The notes below the pieces were generated by a model. That model saw only the letters and a list, made by a program, of their open reading frames with translations. It was not told the origin of the DNA and ran no database searches. Positions 43,135 through 54,200 of a DNA stretch of 64,000 bases are shown one piece after another. Where the stretch lies: contig CAYSWA010000010.1 in assembly GCA_964434535.1 (NCBI GenBank), positions 16,648-80,647 on the forward strand. Direction: 5' to 3'. Position numbers and translations under genes: made by a program. This stretch comes from SM23-32 sp964434535 (lineage in GTDB: Bacteria > Planctomycetota > Brocadiia > SM23-32). Positions within the stretch are counted from its first letter, which is position 1. Every line of letters begins with the position of its first letter.

Positions 43135-45609
43135 ATGCCCGAGACGCCGCCCCAGCGCGCCCGTTCGGCACCCGCTGACGGCCCGCTCCTGCTGGCGGCG
43201 CTCTGCCTGACCGTCCTGGTCGTGGTCTACCGCCCCGTGGTCGGCGGGGTCGGGGTCGAGCGGGCGTCGCTCGTCCTGTTCGGTCTGGCCCTGCTGCTGG
43301 CGGCGCTGACGTGGGCGGCGCACGGCTGCCTGCGCGGCGCCCTGGCGGTGCGGCTGCCTCCGGCCGCGGCCCTGTTCACGGCCTTCCTGGCGGCCGCCCT
43401 CGCCTCCTCACTGAGGGCAGAGTACAGCTTCGCCGGGCTGGAGTTCTGCTGCCTGACGGCCACCTACGGTCTGACGGCGTTCCTGGTCCTTCAGTTCGCC
43501 GGCTCGCCGGGGCGGCGGCGCTTCTTCGTGGCGTGCCTGGCGGCCACGGGAGTGGCGCTGGCGGGCTACGCGGCCTGGCACTATGCCCTCTACATGCCGG
43601 CGCTGCGGCTCTGGCTCCGGATGGAGCCCGGCCTGGTGCAGGCCGCCACCGGCGCGGGCGACCTGCTGGCCCGCGACCTGCACGACCGCATCATGGCCGA
43701 GCGTGCCTACGGCAGCTTCCTGACGGCCAATCAGCTCGCGGCGTTCCTGGTGCTGGCCTTCTTCCCGCTGGCGGACTGGCTGGCGGCGTGGCGGCGGGCT
43801 CGCGTCGATCCGAGGGAGCCCTCCCGGTCGCGGCTCGCGGGCGCGCTGCTGGCGGGCGGGGCGACGCTGACGCTGGCCACGCTCTACCTGACGCGCTCGA
43901 AGGGCGGCTGGCTCGCTTTCCTGTTCGCCCTGGCGCTCTACGTGGCGCCGGGGGTCTGGCGCCTGGCCCGGAAGCGCCCCTATCGGGCGGTCGGGCTCGC
44001 CCTGGCGGCGCTCGCCCTGCTGGCGGCCGCCGGGGCGTGGACGGGCGCGCTGCCGGCGCCGCGGCGCTTCGCGCGCTCGCTGGGGGTGCGGCTCGACTAC
44101 TGGCGCACGAGCGTGGCCATCGCGCGCGAACGGCCCGTCCTCGGCGTGGGGCCGGGCGCGTGGGACGAGTGGTACGCCATGCTGAAGCGGCCGGAGTTCG
44201 AGGAGACGCGCGCCCCCCACAGCGCCTACCTGCGGCTCTGGGCGGAGACGGGCACGGTCGGCCTGGCGCTCTACGTGGCGCTCTGGGCATCCGTGCTCGC
44301 CGGCGCGCTGCGCACCCGCGCCGCCCCGCCTCCCACGCGGGCGGGGCCGGCCGACGGCGGGCCGCACGGGCGGCGGCTTGCGGCCGGGCTCGCCGTGGCG
44401 GCCCTCGCCCTCGGGCTTGACTACGCGCTGGTCGGCACGCTCTACCCGCCCCGGTTCGTGCCGGCGTGGCTCCGCGCGGCGCCGTGGCTCCCTTACATGG
44501 TGTTCTACGGGCTCTGGGCGGCGACCTTCGCGGCCGCCATGGGGGCGATGGGACGGCCCTCGGCGTGGGCCCTGGCGGCGGGGCTGGCCGGCTTCCTGCT
44601 GCACAGCGCGGCGGAGGTCGCGCTCACCGTGCCGGCCGTGGCCGGCACGGCGGCCGTCGTGGCCGGCCTGCTGCTGGCGGAGGACTGGTCGCCGCGGGCG
44701 CGCGGCGTCCCGCTGGGCAGTGGTGGCCGCGTGGCGGCGACGCTGGCCCTGGCGGCCGTGGCGCTGCTCTGGGCCTCAGTGGTCACGCCCCGCGTCCTCC
44801 GGGCGGCGGGGGAGCGTCGGCAGGCGCACCTGTTGCGCACGGAGGTGGCCGACCGCCTCGCGCGGGCAACTGGGCGGGAACGCCCGGCGCTGCGGCGCGT
44901 CGCGCGCGAGGTAACCGACGGGCTGCGCTCGGTCTGCCGGGCCGTTCCGTGGGACGCGGAGGCATGGCGCGAGCTCGGCCAGTGGCAGTTGCGCCTCGCC
45001 GCCCCCCAAGACGCAGGCGGCGAGCTGCTGCGCGGGGCGCTTGCCGCGCTGCAGAAGGCTGTGGAGCTGAACCCGCTCGACGCGGCGGCCCACGCACTGC
45101 TGGGCCGCGCCCTGAGCGCCGCCGGCCGGCCCGGGGAGGCGGCCGCCGCCTACCGCCGGGCCGCCGAGCTGGGCCCCTCCCTGCCCCGCGCGTGGTTCAG
45201 CTACGCCCGCGCGGCGCAGGCGGCCGGAGCAGCCCCCCAGACAGTCCGCGCCGCCTACCGGCGGGCGCTCGAGCTGATGCCGCGCCAGTACCACCAGCGC
45301 AACCGCGTGCCGGGCACGCCCGAGGAAATGGCCGCCATCTGGGGCGAAGCGACGGGCGAGCCCCTGTGCGGCTCGCTCCTGGAGCTCGGCATCGAGATGG
45401 GCCGCCGCTGGGGCGGGCTGGAGGTGGACCCGGCGGCGTCGCAGCGGCAGAAGCTCGCCCGTCTGGCCGATGGCCTGCCGGGCGCGGCCGAGCTGGTGGA
45501 GCGCTGGGATTCCCTGAGCCCGCCGCAGCGCAACCAGGCGCTGTGGCAGGTGGCGGCCGGGCGGCTCTGGCAGTGGGCGCTGCGGGGGACGCTGGCGAGC
45601 GAGGGGTAG
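43135..45609 (+). CDS. O-antigen ligase-like membrane protein with C-terminal TPR repeats
   Basis: An 824-residue protein with about ten to twelve N-terminal membrane helices (to about residue 560) and a soluble C-terminal part. The periplasmic loop with GVGPGAWDEWY and APHSAYLRLWAETGTVGLALY matches the O-antigen ligase/polymerase (Wzy_C) motif H-x-YLxxxxExGxxGL. Two to three TPR helices follow (about 640-740; AVELNPLDAAAHALLGRALSAAG). It probably links or polymerises cell-surface glycan. No sugar-transferase cluster is nearby. I choose ATG 43135 because an earlier ATG lies inside the promoter; no strong ribosome site is visible. Confidence 0.78.
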   Translation: MPETPPQRARSAPADGPLLLAALCLTVLVVVYRPVVGGVGVERASLVLFGLALLLAALTWAAHGCLRGALAVRLPPAAALFTAFLAAALASSLRAEYSFAGLEFCCLTATYGLTAFLVLQFAGSPGRRRFFVACLAATGVALAGYAAWHYALYMPALRLWLRMEPGLVQAATGAGDLLARDLHDRIMAERAYGSFLTANQLAAFLVLAFFPLADWLAAWRRARVDPREPSRSRLAGALLAGGATLTLATLYLTRSKGGWLAFLFALALYVAPGVWRLARKRPYRAVGLALAALALLAAAGAWTGALPAPRRFARSLGVRLDYWRTSVAIARERPVLGVGPGAWDEWYAMLKRPEFEETRAPHSAYLRLWAETGTVGLALYVALWASVLAGALRTRAAPPPTRAGPADGGPHGRRLAAGLAVAALALGLDYALVGTLYPPRFVPAWLRAAPWLPYMVFYGLWAATFAAAMGAMGRPSAWALAAGLAGFLLHSAAEVALTVPAVAGTAAVVAGLLLAEDWSPRARGVPLGSGGRVAATLALAAVALLWASVVTPRVLRAAGERRQAHLLRTEVADRLARATGRERPALRRVAREVTDGLRSVCRAVPWDAEAWRELGQWQLRLAAPQDAGGELLRGALAALQKAVELNPLDAAAHALLGRALSAAGRPGEAAAAYRRAAELGPSLPRAWFSYARAAQAAGAAPQTVRAAYRRALELMPRQYHQRNRVPGTPEEMAAIWGEATGEPLCGSLLELGIEMGRRWGGLEVDPAASQRQKLARLADGLPGAAELVERWDSLSPPQRNQALWQVAAGRLWQWALRGTLASEG

Positions 45610-45624
45610 CACCACCGAAGGAGC

Positions 45625-45699
45625 TGGAGCCAGCGGAGGGGCTCGAACCCTCAACCCCGGCTTTACGAAAGCCGTGCTCTACCGTTGAGCTACGCTGGC
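45625..45699 (-). tRNA. tRNA-Thr (anticodon CGT)
   Basis: Acceptor GCCAGCG/CGCTGGC, D stem GCTC/GAGC, anticodon stem CGGCT/AGCCG with loop TTCGTAA (anticodon CGT, reads ACG), T arm GAGGG TTCGAGC CCCTC, discriminator T and encoded CCA (45627-45625). Confidence 0.95.
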
Positions 45700-45715
45700 T
45701 CGCCGCAGCAACGCG

Positions 45716-45744
45716 ATTATACCACGTCCGGCCGCGCTTTCCAC
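45716..45744 (-). promoter_or_regulatory. Promoter for tRNA-Thr
   Basis: Perfect TATAAT (45721-45716) with a weak GTGGAA 17 bases upstream (45744-45739). The distance to the tRNA is 16 bases. Confidence 0.55.
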
Positions 45745-45922
45745 TTCCCGCAAGCGCCGCCCGCGCGCCCCGGCGCGCATTCCACCGCAAGGATCCCGGG
45801 AAAAACGGACCCGTTTCTGAAGGCGGCCCCGGCGCGTCGTAAGCCGCAAAGCGCCCGACGGTTGTGACCGATCCTCCTCCCCCCCCCGCCCGGGAAAGCC
45901 GGGACCGGGGCCGGATTCCGGG

Positions 45923-45951
45923 TTGACTCCCTCGTCATAAGTGCGTAGACT
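45923..45951 (+). promoter_or_regulatory. Sigma-70 promoter in the noncoding stretch
   Basis: TTGACT (45923-45928), 17-base spacer, TAGACT (45946-45951). Expected start near 45958, only a few bases before a strong hairpin. It is also the best promoter for the DUF1854-ABC2 operon. Confidence 0.55.
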
Positions 45952-45960
45952 GGACGGGTA

Positions 45961-45995
45961 GTCGCAAGCGCTAAGGCGCTTGTGGCTTTTTGTTT
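45961..45995 (+). terminator. Terminator-like hairpin directly after a promoter
   Basis: An 11-pair stem (GTCGCAAGCGC with GCGCTTGTGGC, two G-U pairs), four-base loop TAAG, then TTTTTGTTT. It has the form of an intrinsic terminator. It could end transcription from the O-antigen-ligase gene side, or act as an attenuator for the promoter at 45923. Confidence 0.6.
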
Positions 45996-46281
45996 ACTCT
46001 CTCAGCACGCACAAGACGCGCGAAAGGTTACGTCAACACCGTTCCACTCAAGCGCCGGGACCGGCGGGCGCCCGCCCGGCCGGCCCGCGCGGACGTGCTG
46101 AGGTGAGCCCGGCCATGCAGAACGCCACGCACACACAGAGCCGTCTTGCCCGCCGCGGCGTCGGGGGTTGGGTGCGCCGTGCGGGCCGCCGGGCCACAGA
46201 CCACCTGCGTGACCCCGCCAAATGGTCCAGCCCCGGACGCCTGGACGGGCCCCGCTCGGGGAGACCGTCGCCATGGGGACC

Positions 46282-46328
46282 GGGCCTCTCCTCGCCTCTA
46301 CTTGAGCGGAGGCTCTCCCCTTAGGCCC
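46282..46328 (+). repeat. Nested inverted repeat in the noncoding leader
   Basis: Outer arms GGGCCT (46282-46287) and AGGCCC (46323-46328) enclose inner arms GCCTC and GAGGC around a ten-base loop. It could fold as an RNA stem with an internal loop about 160 bases before the DUF1854 ATG. Confidence 0.5.
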
Positions 46329-46488
46329 CAAGCCCGGGTAGGCCCGCCGCCATCTTGTCGAGTGTCCGCCGCCGAGGGGACGAGCGTGTCCCTTCTGTCC
46401 CGCGGCCGTCTCGGCTCCCGGTCCAGCCGCCCCTCGGGCGCACCGGCCCTGCCCATCCAGAACGCCTGCGCGGAGAGCAGAACAGACC

Positions 46489-46989
46489 ATGGCAACGCCG
46501 CAGAACACCGCTGACGGCTACATCGCCGCCGGCGATCTGACCGTCCGGCGCGACGAGTCGAACAACCTCTGCGCCCGGATCGAGGGGCGCGGCGAGTGGA
46601 GCAAGGTGGCCCTGCGGGCCGCCTTCCCCTACTCCGAGCCGGCCCGCTTCGTCGCCTTGCTGCACGAGGGCGAGGAGCTGGGCGTGGTGCGCGAGCCGGC
46701 CGAGCTGGACGAGGCTTCGCGCAAGGTCCTGACCGAGGAGCTGGCCAAGCGCTACAACGTGCGCGACATCGTGCGCATCCTCGACATCACAGAGAGCCAC
46801 AACGCCACCGCCTGGACGGTGGAGACGGACGCCGGCCTGCGCCAGATGCTCGTGCGCGACCGGCACAACTTCCGCCGCATCAAGGGGGGAGACCTGGTCG
46901 TGATCGACGTGGACGGCAACCGGTTCCGCATCGCCCGGGACCGGCCGCTGGACGCGGCGAGCCAGCGGCTGCTGGACACTTACTGCTGA
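46489..46989 (+). CDS. DUF1854 protein, partner of ABC exporter 2
   Basis: A 166-residue DUF1854 protein, paralogous to the one at 21965 with the shared strand VIDVDGNRF, ELDEASRKVLTEELAKRYNV helix and W.VETDAG turn. Here it precedes its ABC transporter (26 bases between), the reverse of the first locus. No membrane segment. The ATG has only a weak purine stretch upstream. The consistent pairing suggests a regulatory or cargo-binding role, which is inference. Confidence 0.82.
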   Translation: MATPQNTADGYIAAGDLTVRRDESNNLCARIEGRGEWSKVALRAAFPYSEPARFVALLHEGEELGVVREPAELDEASRKVLTEELAKRYNVRDIVRILDITESHNATAWTVETDAGLRQMLVRDRHNFRRIKGGDLVVIDVDGNRFRIARDRPLDAASQRLLDTYC

Positions 46990-47015
46990 GCAGCGAAAGC
47001 CCGGGAGAGGGCAAG

Positions 47016-49301
<2,286 letters not shown>

Positions 49302-49453
49302 CGGCAACGGCCTCACCACGAAGGACACACGAAGAAAGACACGAAGAGCGGCCAACGACAGGAAATGAATAAGCTTCTTCCGTTGCCGTGCCGTCTTCGC
49401 CGTTCTTCGTGCTCCTTCGTGAGCTTCGTGGTGGTCTGCCGCAGCCGTTGCCG
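49302..49453. repeat. Interrupted inverted repeat of CACGAAG units
   Basis: Outer arms CGGCAACGGC (49302-49311) and GCCGTTGCCG (49444-49453) enclose inner arms CACCACGAAG (49314-49323) and CTTCGTGGTG (49424-49433); ACACGAAG and TTCGTG units repeat between. It is markedly less GC-rich than the flanks and fills the gap between two convergent genes, so it may serve as a two-way terminator or be a spread repeat element. Confidence 0.75.
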
Positions 49454-49454
49454 G

Positions 49455-50552
49455 CTACGCGTCGATCACGCCGACGCCGGGCAGGGGGTGGGAGGCGGCG
49501 GTGTCGAAGAGGGCGAGGATGTTCTCAGGCGGTGTGCCTGCCTGGATGGCGTGCGACGGGCCGCAGATGTAGCCCCCTCCCCTCGCCAGCACGTCGATGC
49601 GCTCCGCCACCTCGCGGCGCACGTCCTCGGGCGTCCCGAAAGGCAGCGTCTGCTGCACGCTGACGCCGCCCTCGAATCCGAGCCGGTCTCCCCAGCCCTC
49701 CTTCAGCGCGACGGGGTCCATCCCCTCCGCGTCGAACTGGAGGGCCTGGAGCACGTCGATGCCCATCTCGATCAGGCCGGGCACGGCCTCCATGACCGCG
49801 CCGTCGGAGTGGTAGATGACGCGCGCGCCCAGCTCGTGGATGGCCCGGTTCAGCCGCTCGTGGTAGGGCTTCAGGTGCTCGCCCCACATCTCCAGGCTCA
49901 TCAGCAGCCCCTGCTGGCCGCCGATGTCGTCGGCGGTAAAGACCAGGTCCACCTCGCCATCGGCGGCGCGGAGCGCGCGGCGGATGCGCTCGACGTGGAA
50001 GTCGCAGACGCGCTCGAAGATCGCGTGGGCCAGCTCCGGTCGCAGCGCCAGGTCCATGAAGGTCTGCTCGAAGCCGCGCATGTACCACGAGGTCTCGAAG
50101 ATGCTGCCGTTGGCGACCATCAGGCAGTAGGGGCCGCCGTCGGCCTGGACGTCGGCGGTCAGGTCGGCCAGGGCCGCATAGTCGTACCAGTCGGGACTCG
50201 GCCACGCGTGGCGGGCCACGTCCTCGGGTCGTTCGGCGCCGGCGAGCGGATAGTGCTCGATCTCGTCGTAGCTGCCTTCGCCGTAGCTGACGGGCATGCG
50301 GCGCACGCCCCAGACGTCGGTCCGTTCCGGCAGGGGTGGTCCGACGTAGGGCGGGGCGACGCTGCGGATATCGATCAAGGGGCGCAGGTACTGGTCGAGC
50401 CCGATCCCCCGCTCGCGCCGCAGGAGCGCCTCCAGCTCGGTGCGCGCCGGCTCGTTGATGCCCGAGCAGACCATGGCGATGGGCACGCGGTCGCTCTGGC
50501 GATGATCCAGGGCGAGCAGGACACGTTCACGATGGGTCAGCTCTTCGCTCAA
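49455..50552 (-). CDS. Uroporphyrinogen decarboxylase-family protein (HSDG variant)
   Basis: A 365-residue UroD-superfamily protein: HRERVLLALDHRQSDRVPIA is the family opening, FTADDIGGQQGLLMS the central strand and YHSDGAVMEAVPGLIEMGID the metal-site strand. The motif reads HSDG, with Asp where the other two copies have Cys, so metal binding may differ. GGGYICGPSHAIQAGTPPENI closes the barrel. Not HemE by these features. It lies 15 bases after queE on the same strand and is probably co-transcribed with it. Confidence 0.8.
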   Translation of the reverse strand: MSEELTHRERVLLALDHRQSDRVPIAMVCSGINEPARTELEALLRRERGIGLDQYLRPLIDIRSVAPPYVGPPLPERTDVWGVRRMPVSYGEGSYDEIEHYPLAGAERPEDVARHAWPSPDWYDYAALADLTADVQADGGPYCLMVANGSIFETSWYMRGFEQTFMDLALRPELAHAIFERVCDFHVERIRRALRAADGEVDLVFTADDIGGQQGLLMSLEMWGEHLKPYHERLNRAIHELGARVIYHSDGAVMEAVPGLIEMGIDVLQALQFDAEGMDPVALKEGWGDRLGFEGGVSVQQTLPFGTPEDVRREVAERIDVLARGGGYICGPSHAIQAGTPPENILALFDTAASHPLPGVGVIDA

Positions 50553-50567
50553 GGGCTTGCCTCCTCC

Positions 50568-51239
50568 TCAGACGCCGCGTTCGCGCTCGGGCCAGAGTAT
50601 GCGGTGCAGTTGGAGCTGGAGGCGCACGTGGAGGTCGGCCTCCAGGATCCACTCGGCCAGCTTCGTCGGGGCGAGCGCGCCGTGCGCAGGCGCGAAGAGC
50701 ACCTCCGGCCCGCCGGCCTCCCACCGCTCGATGTGCGGCCAGTGCTGGGCCAGGAACGCCTCGGCCCAGTCGAAGTCGCGCCGGTCCGAGATGACGAACT
50801 TGACCTCGTCGCCGGGCCGGATCGCCTCCACGTTCGCCGGCACGGTCTTGCCGCTCTCGCCGCTGGAGGGGCATTTCACGTCCATGATCCGCACCACCGC
50901 GCGCGGCACGGGCGCCATGTCGATCGTCCCGTTCGTCTCCAGCAGCACCGTGCGCCCGGCCGCCAGCAGCTGCTCGGCCAGCGCCACCACGCCGTGCGTC
51001 TGCACCAGCGGTTCGCCGCCGGTGATGCAGACCAGCCGCGTGCCGAAGCGCTCCACCTCCGTGCATATCTCGCCGACCGAGATCCGGATCCCCTCGCCGT
51101 CCCGCGCGTACTGCGTGTCGCAGTAGGCGCAGCGCAGGTTGCAGCCGACGGTGCGGATGAACGCGCAGGGCAGCCCGGCGCGAGAGCTCTCGCCCTCGAT
51201 GCTCTTGAACATCTCGCTGATCGCCAGGGATGGCTCCAT
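50568..51239 (-). CDS. queE: 7-carboxy-7-deazaguanine synthase QueE
   Basis: A radical SAM enzyme that contracts 6-carboxytetrahydropterin to 7-carboxy-7-deazaguanine in queuosine synthesis. Cys33, Cys37 and Cys40 (GCNLRCAYCDTQYA) bind the cluster; EMFKSIEGESSRAG and CITGGEPLVQ are family motifs. 223 residues. I start at ATG 51239 with GGAGG eight bases upstream; a GTG two codons earlier is too close to it. A TAGAAT at 51284-51279 may be its -10 but has no -35 partner. No queC, queD or queF is nearby. Confidence 0.92.
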   Translation of the reverse strand: MEPSLAISEMFKSIEGESSRAGLPCAFIRTVGCNLRCAYCDTQYARDGEGIRISVGEICTEVERFGTRLVCITGGEPLVQTHGVVALAEQLLAAGRTVLLETNGTIDMAPVPRAVVRIMDVKCPSSGESGKTVPANVEAIRPGDEVKFVISDRRDFDWAEAFLAQHWPHIERWEAGGPEVLFAPAHGALAPTKLAEWILEADLHVRLQLQLHRILWPERERGV

Positions 51240-51276
51240 CGTCACGCCCTCCGTGGGGAGACGGCACGCGCCTCCC

Positions 51277-54200
51277 CTATTCTATCGCACGCAGCTCCGC
51301 GAGGCGCCCCGCTTCGGGGTCGGTCTGCTTGATCTCGGCGAGCGTGCGGCGGGCGGCCCCGCAGACGTCCCGGTAGCGGCAGAAGCGCCCGCAGGCCCCC
51401 TGCGCGTCCTCGGCCGGCAGCAGGAAGAAGTCGCCGGCGGCGATGCCCTCCACGATCAGGCGCAGGGCGCGGCGCAAGTCGTCCATGCGCGCTCGCAGCG
51501 TGGCCAGGTCGTAGCCCGCCACGTCCCGCGGGCCGGAGGTCATCAGGTAGAGCGCCCGCCCCGCCTCGGCGCCGGTCAGCTCGGCGGCGGCCAGCAGGTA
51601 GACGGGGAGCTGGAGCTGCGTGCCGCCGCGGAAGCTCTCCGCCCGATAACCTGTCGGCCGGCCCGTCTTGTAGTCGACCACCTGCACGGCCCCCTCGGGC
51701 AGCTCGTCCAGCCGGTCCATCCGCCCCCGGAAGGAGACCCCCTCCCCTTCGGCAAGGGGCATCACGAGCGCCGGCTCGCCGATGCCGAACTCGCACTCGA
51801 ACCGCGCGGGCGCGGCCTCGGCGTGGGCCGCCCGCTCGTGCGCGAGCAGCGCCCGCAGCTCACGCAGCGCCCGCTCCCGCTGCGCCGCCCAGGTCGCCGG
51901 GTAGGTGGCGGCGTGCACGCGGCCCAGCCCGTCCAGCACCGGGCCGGCGGCGGCCAGGAGGGCCTCCGCATCCTCGTCGCTCAGCTCCCCGAGCCGGCGG
52001 CCCGAGAGGTGCTCCGCGTAGACGGTCCGCAGCAGGTCGTGCACCAGCGCCCCCCGGTCCATCGGCGCCAGCTCGAACTGCTCGGCGGGCGCCTCGACCT
52101 CCGCGATATCGAGCACGTAGGTAAGGAAGTACTCGAACGGGCAGCGCGCGTAGGTCTCCAGCCGGGTGGGGCTGATCGGCGCGGCGAAGCGGCTGTAGCG
52201 CTCGCGCAGCCGCCCCAGCAGGTCCTCGCAGCGCAGCTTGCCGTCGTAGGGCCCGAAGTCGCGCCGGCGCCAGCGCAGCTCGTCCATGCGCACCGCTCGG
52301 GCGAACTCCTCCGAGACCCCGGTCAGGTAGGCGACGCGTGCCGGCCCGTCCCCGCCGGCGAAGACGGCCGCGTCGTACTGCCGGGCGTCAAGCGCCGCCT
52401 CCGGCCCGGCCGTGCGCCCCATCGGCACCCGGCGCACCAGCCCGACCGGAAGGCCATCGTCTAACATCTGCGCGCCGATCGAAAAGCCGGCCAGGGCGGA
52501 GCAGGCGTCGGTGAGGAAGTGCGAGGCCACGCGAGGCCGGCCCGTGTCGGGCTCGATGCGGGGATAGGCGAGCACCACCCCCCGGCGGGCCGAGCCGAGC
52601 CCGAGCCGGAACAGGTAGCGCTCCTCGGCCGGCCGGTCGCGCTGGAGCGGCAGCGGCCCGCAGCCGTGGCCGGCCGCCACGCGGCTGAGCGCCTCGCGGT
52701 CCGGCTCGCTCAGCAGCGAGTGGCGCACGGCGTGGCGGGGGAAGCCCTTCTCCACCAGGCCGGGCAGGACCACCACGTCGAAGGTGGCCCCGCGCGCGCC
52801 CATGATGCTGCCGGCGGTCACGCCGACGTGCTCGAACCTCTCGCGCCGCAGGCTCGCGCGCGCGAGGCGCCGCCCCAGCGCCCACCGCAAGCGCTCGGGC
52901 GTCGCCGGCAGCTCCGCCACGTCCAGCCGGCCCAGCTCGGCGATCGCCTCCAGCACCGGCGCCGTGCCCGGGTCGTCGGCGGGGGAGTATGCCTCGACCA
53001 GCCGGCCCAGCTCGGCGGCCGCCTCCGCCCACGTAGCGGGCCGCGAGAGGACGTCCACCCGCGCGAAGAACTCCCGCAGGAACCCGGCCGCCGCCCGGCA
53101 CAGCTCGGCGTCGCGGGCGAGCAGCCGGCGCTCGGACTCGTCCTCGGCCCGCCCCGCCTCGCGGGCCAGGCGCTCCGCCCGCCGCCCGAGCCGCGCCTCC
53201 CACCCGGCCCGGCCCCGCAGGATGCCGGCTTCCCGGCTGACGCGGTCCAGCGCGGTGGCCGTCAGGTCGGCCGGCCAGCGGAGCTCGGCCAGGCCGAGGA
53301 AGTCGATCACATCCGTCCGCTCGGCGTCGCCCATGGCCAGCGCCAGCAGGCTCAGCGCCACGCGCCCGGCCACTGTCTCCGCCAGCGGCAGCCCCTCCCG
53401 CACGTAGCAGCGCACGCCGGCGCGATCCATCGCCTCCACCAGCAGCCCCGCCGCCCCCTCCGCCGAGCGCAGCAGCACGCCGACCGACCGCCGCCCCTCG
53501 CCCCCGGCCGCCACCCGCAGCGCCTCCCGCGCCACCTCGACGGCCTGGGGGACCTCGCCGGGGCAGCTCAGCACGCGCACCGACCCGTCGAACGCTCCCC
53601 CCGCCATGAGCGACGCGCGGGTCTCCTGCGGCGGCCGGACGGGATGCTCGCTGAAGACAGCCCCCACCAGGCGTCCCAGGTCGCCGCCCGGTCCCTCCCC
53701 CCCGGCCGGGGCCATTTCGTCGGCGCCGAGCGCTTCTTTGAGCCACTGCACGGTCGGCAGGGCGTACTCGAAGCCCGCAGCAGGCCGGCCCTCCAGCTCG
53801 CCCCACAGCAGATAGGCCGCCGAGCGCTCGGCCAAGCCGATCAGGCGCCCGACCAGCGCCCGCTGGGCGGGATTGAGATCGTAGAAGCCGTAGACGAGCA
53901 GCGCCTGCGGCGCCTCGGCGGGGGCGGCGTCCTGGCGAGCCGCCTCGGCGATCAGGTCGTCGTCCTCGAAAAGGCGGCGCTCCTCCTTCCACCGTCGCAG
54001 TTCGGCCCAGAGCGCGGCGAGTTCGCGGAGCCTGCTCGGCGCCGAGGGATCCGCCGGCGCGGCCGCCGGGGCCGCCTCCTGGAGCGCGCGGGGCGTCCAG
54101 AGGCAGTCCTCCAGCGTGCGGACGGCCCGCGCAACGGCCGGCGCACCGTTCGCGAACGCCCGCAGCGACCAGAGGTACGAGCCTTCGGCCACGTCGTCGA

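Larger units (their letters stand above)
45745..46488. other. Long noncoding stretch between tRNA-Thr and the DUF1854-ABC operon
   Basis: About 740 bases with no credible coding frame. It holds a plus-strand promoter (45923), a hairpin with T-run (45961-45995), the 14-base palindrome GGCGGGCGCCCGCC (46063-46076) and a nested inverted repeat (46282-46328). It may be a long leader of the DUF1854 gene, a small-RNA gene or both. I found no RNase P, SRP, tmRNA or recognised riboswitch signature in it. Confidence 0.6.

Noticed and set aside
43093..45609. ATG at 43093 as the start of the O-antigen-ligase-like gene
   Set aside because: This ATG uses bases of a clear TATAAT -10 element, so it would not be in the transcript.
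45980..46324. A 114-codon open frame in the noncoding stretch
   Set aside because: Poor ribosome site, Arg/Pro/Gly-rich composition typical of random GC-rich frames, and it overlaps palindromes. I see no family resemblance.
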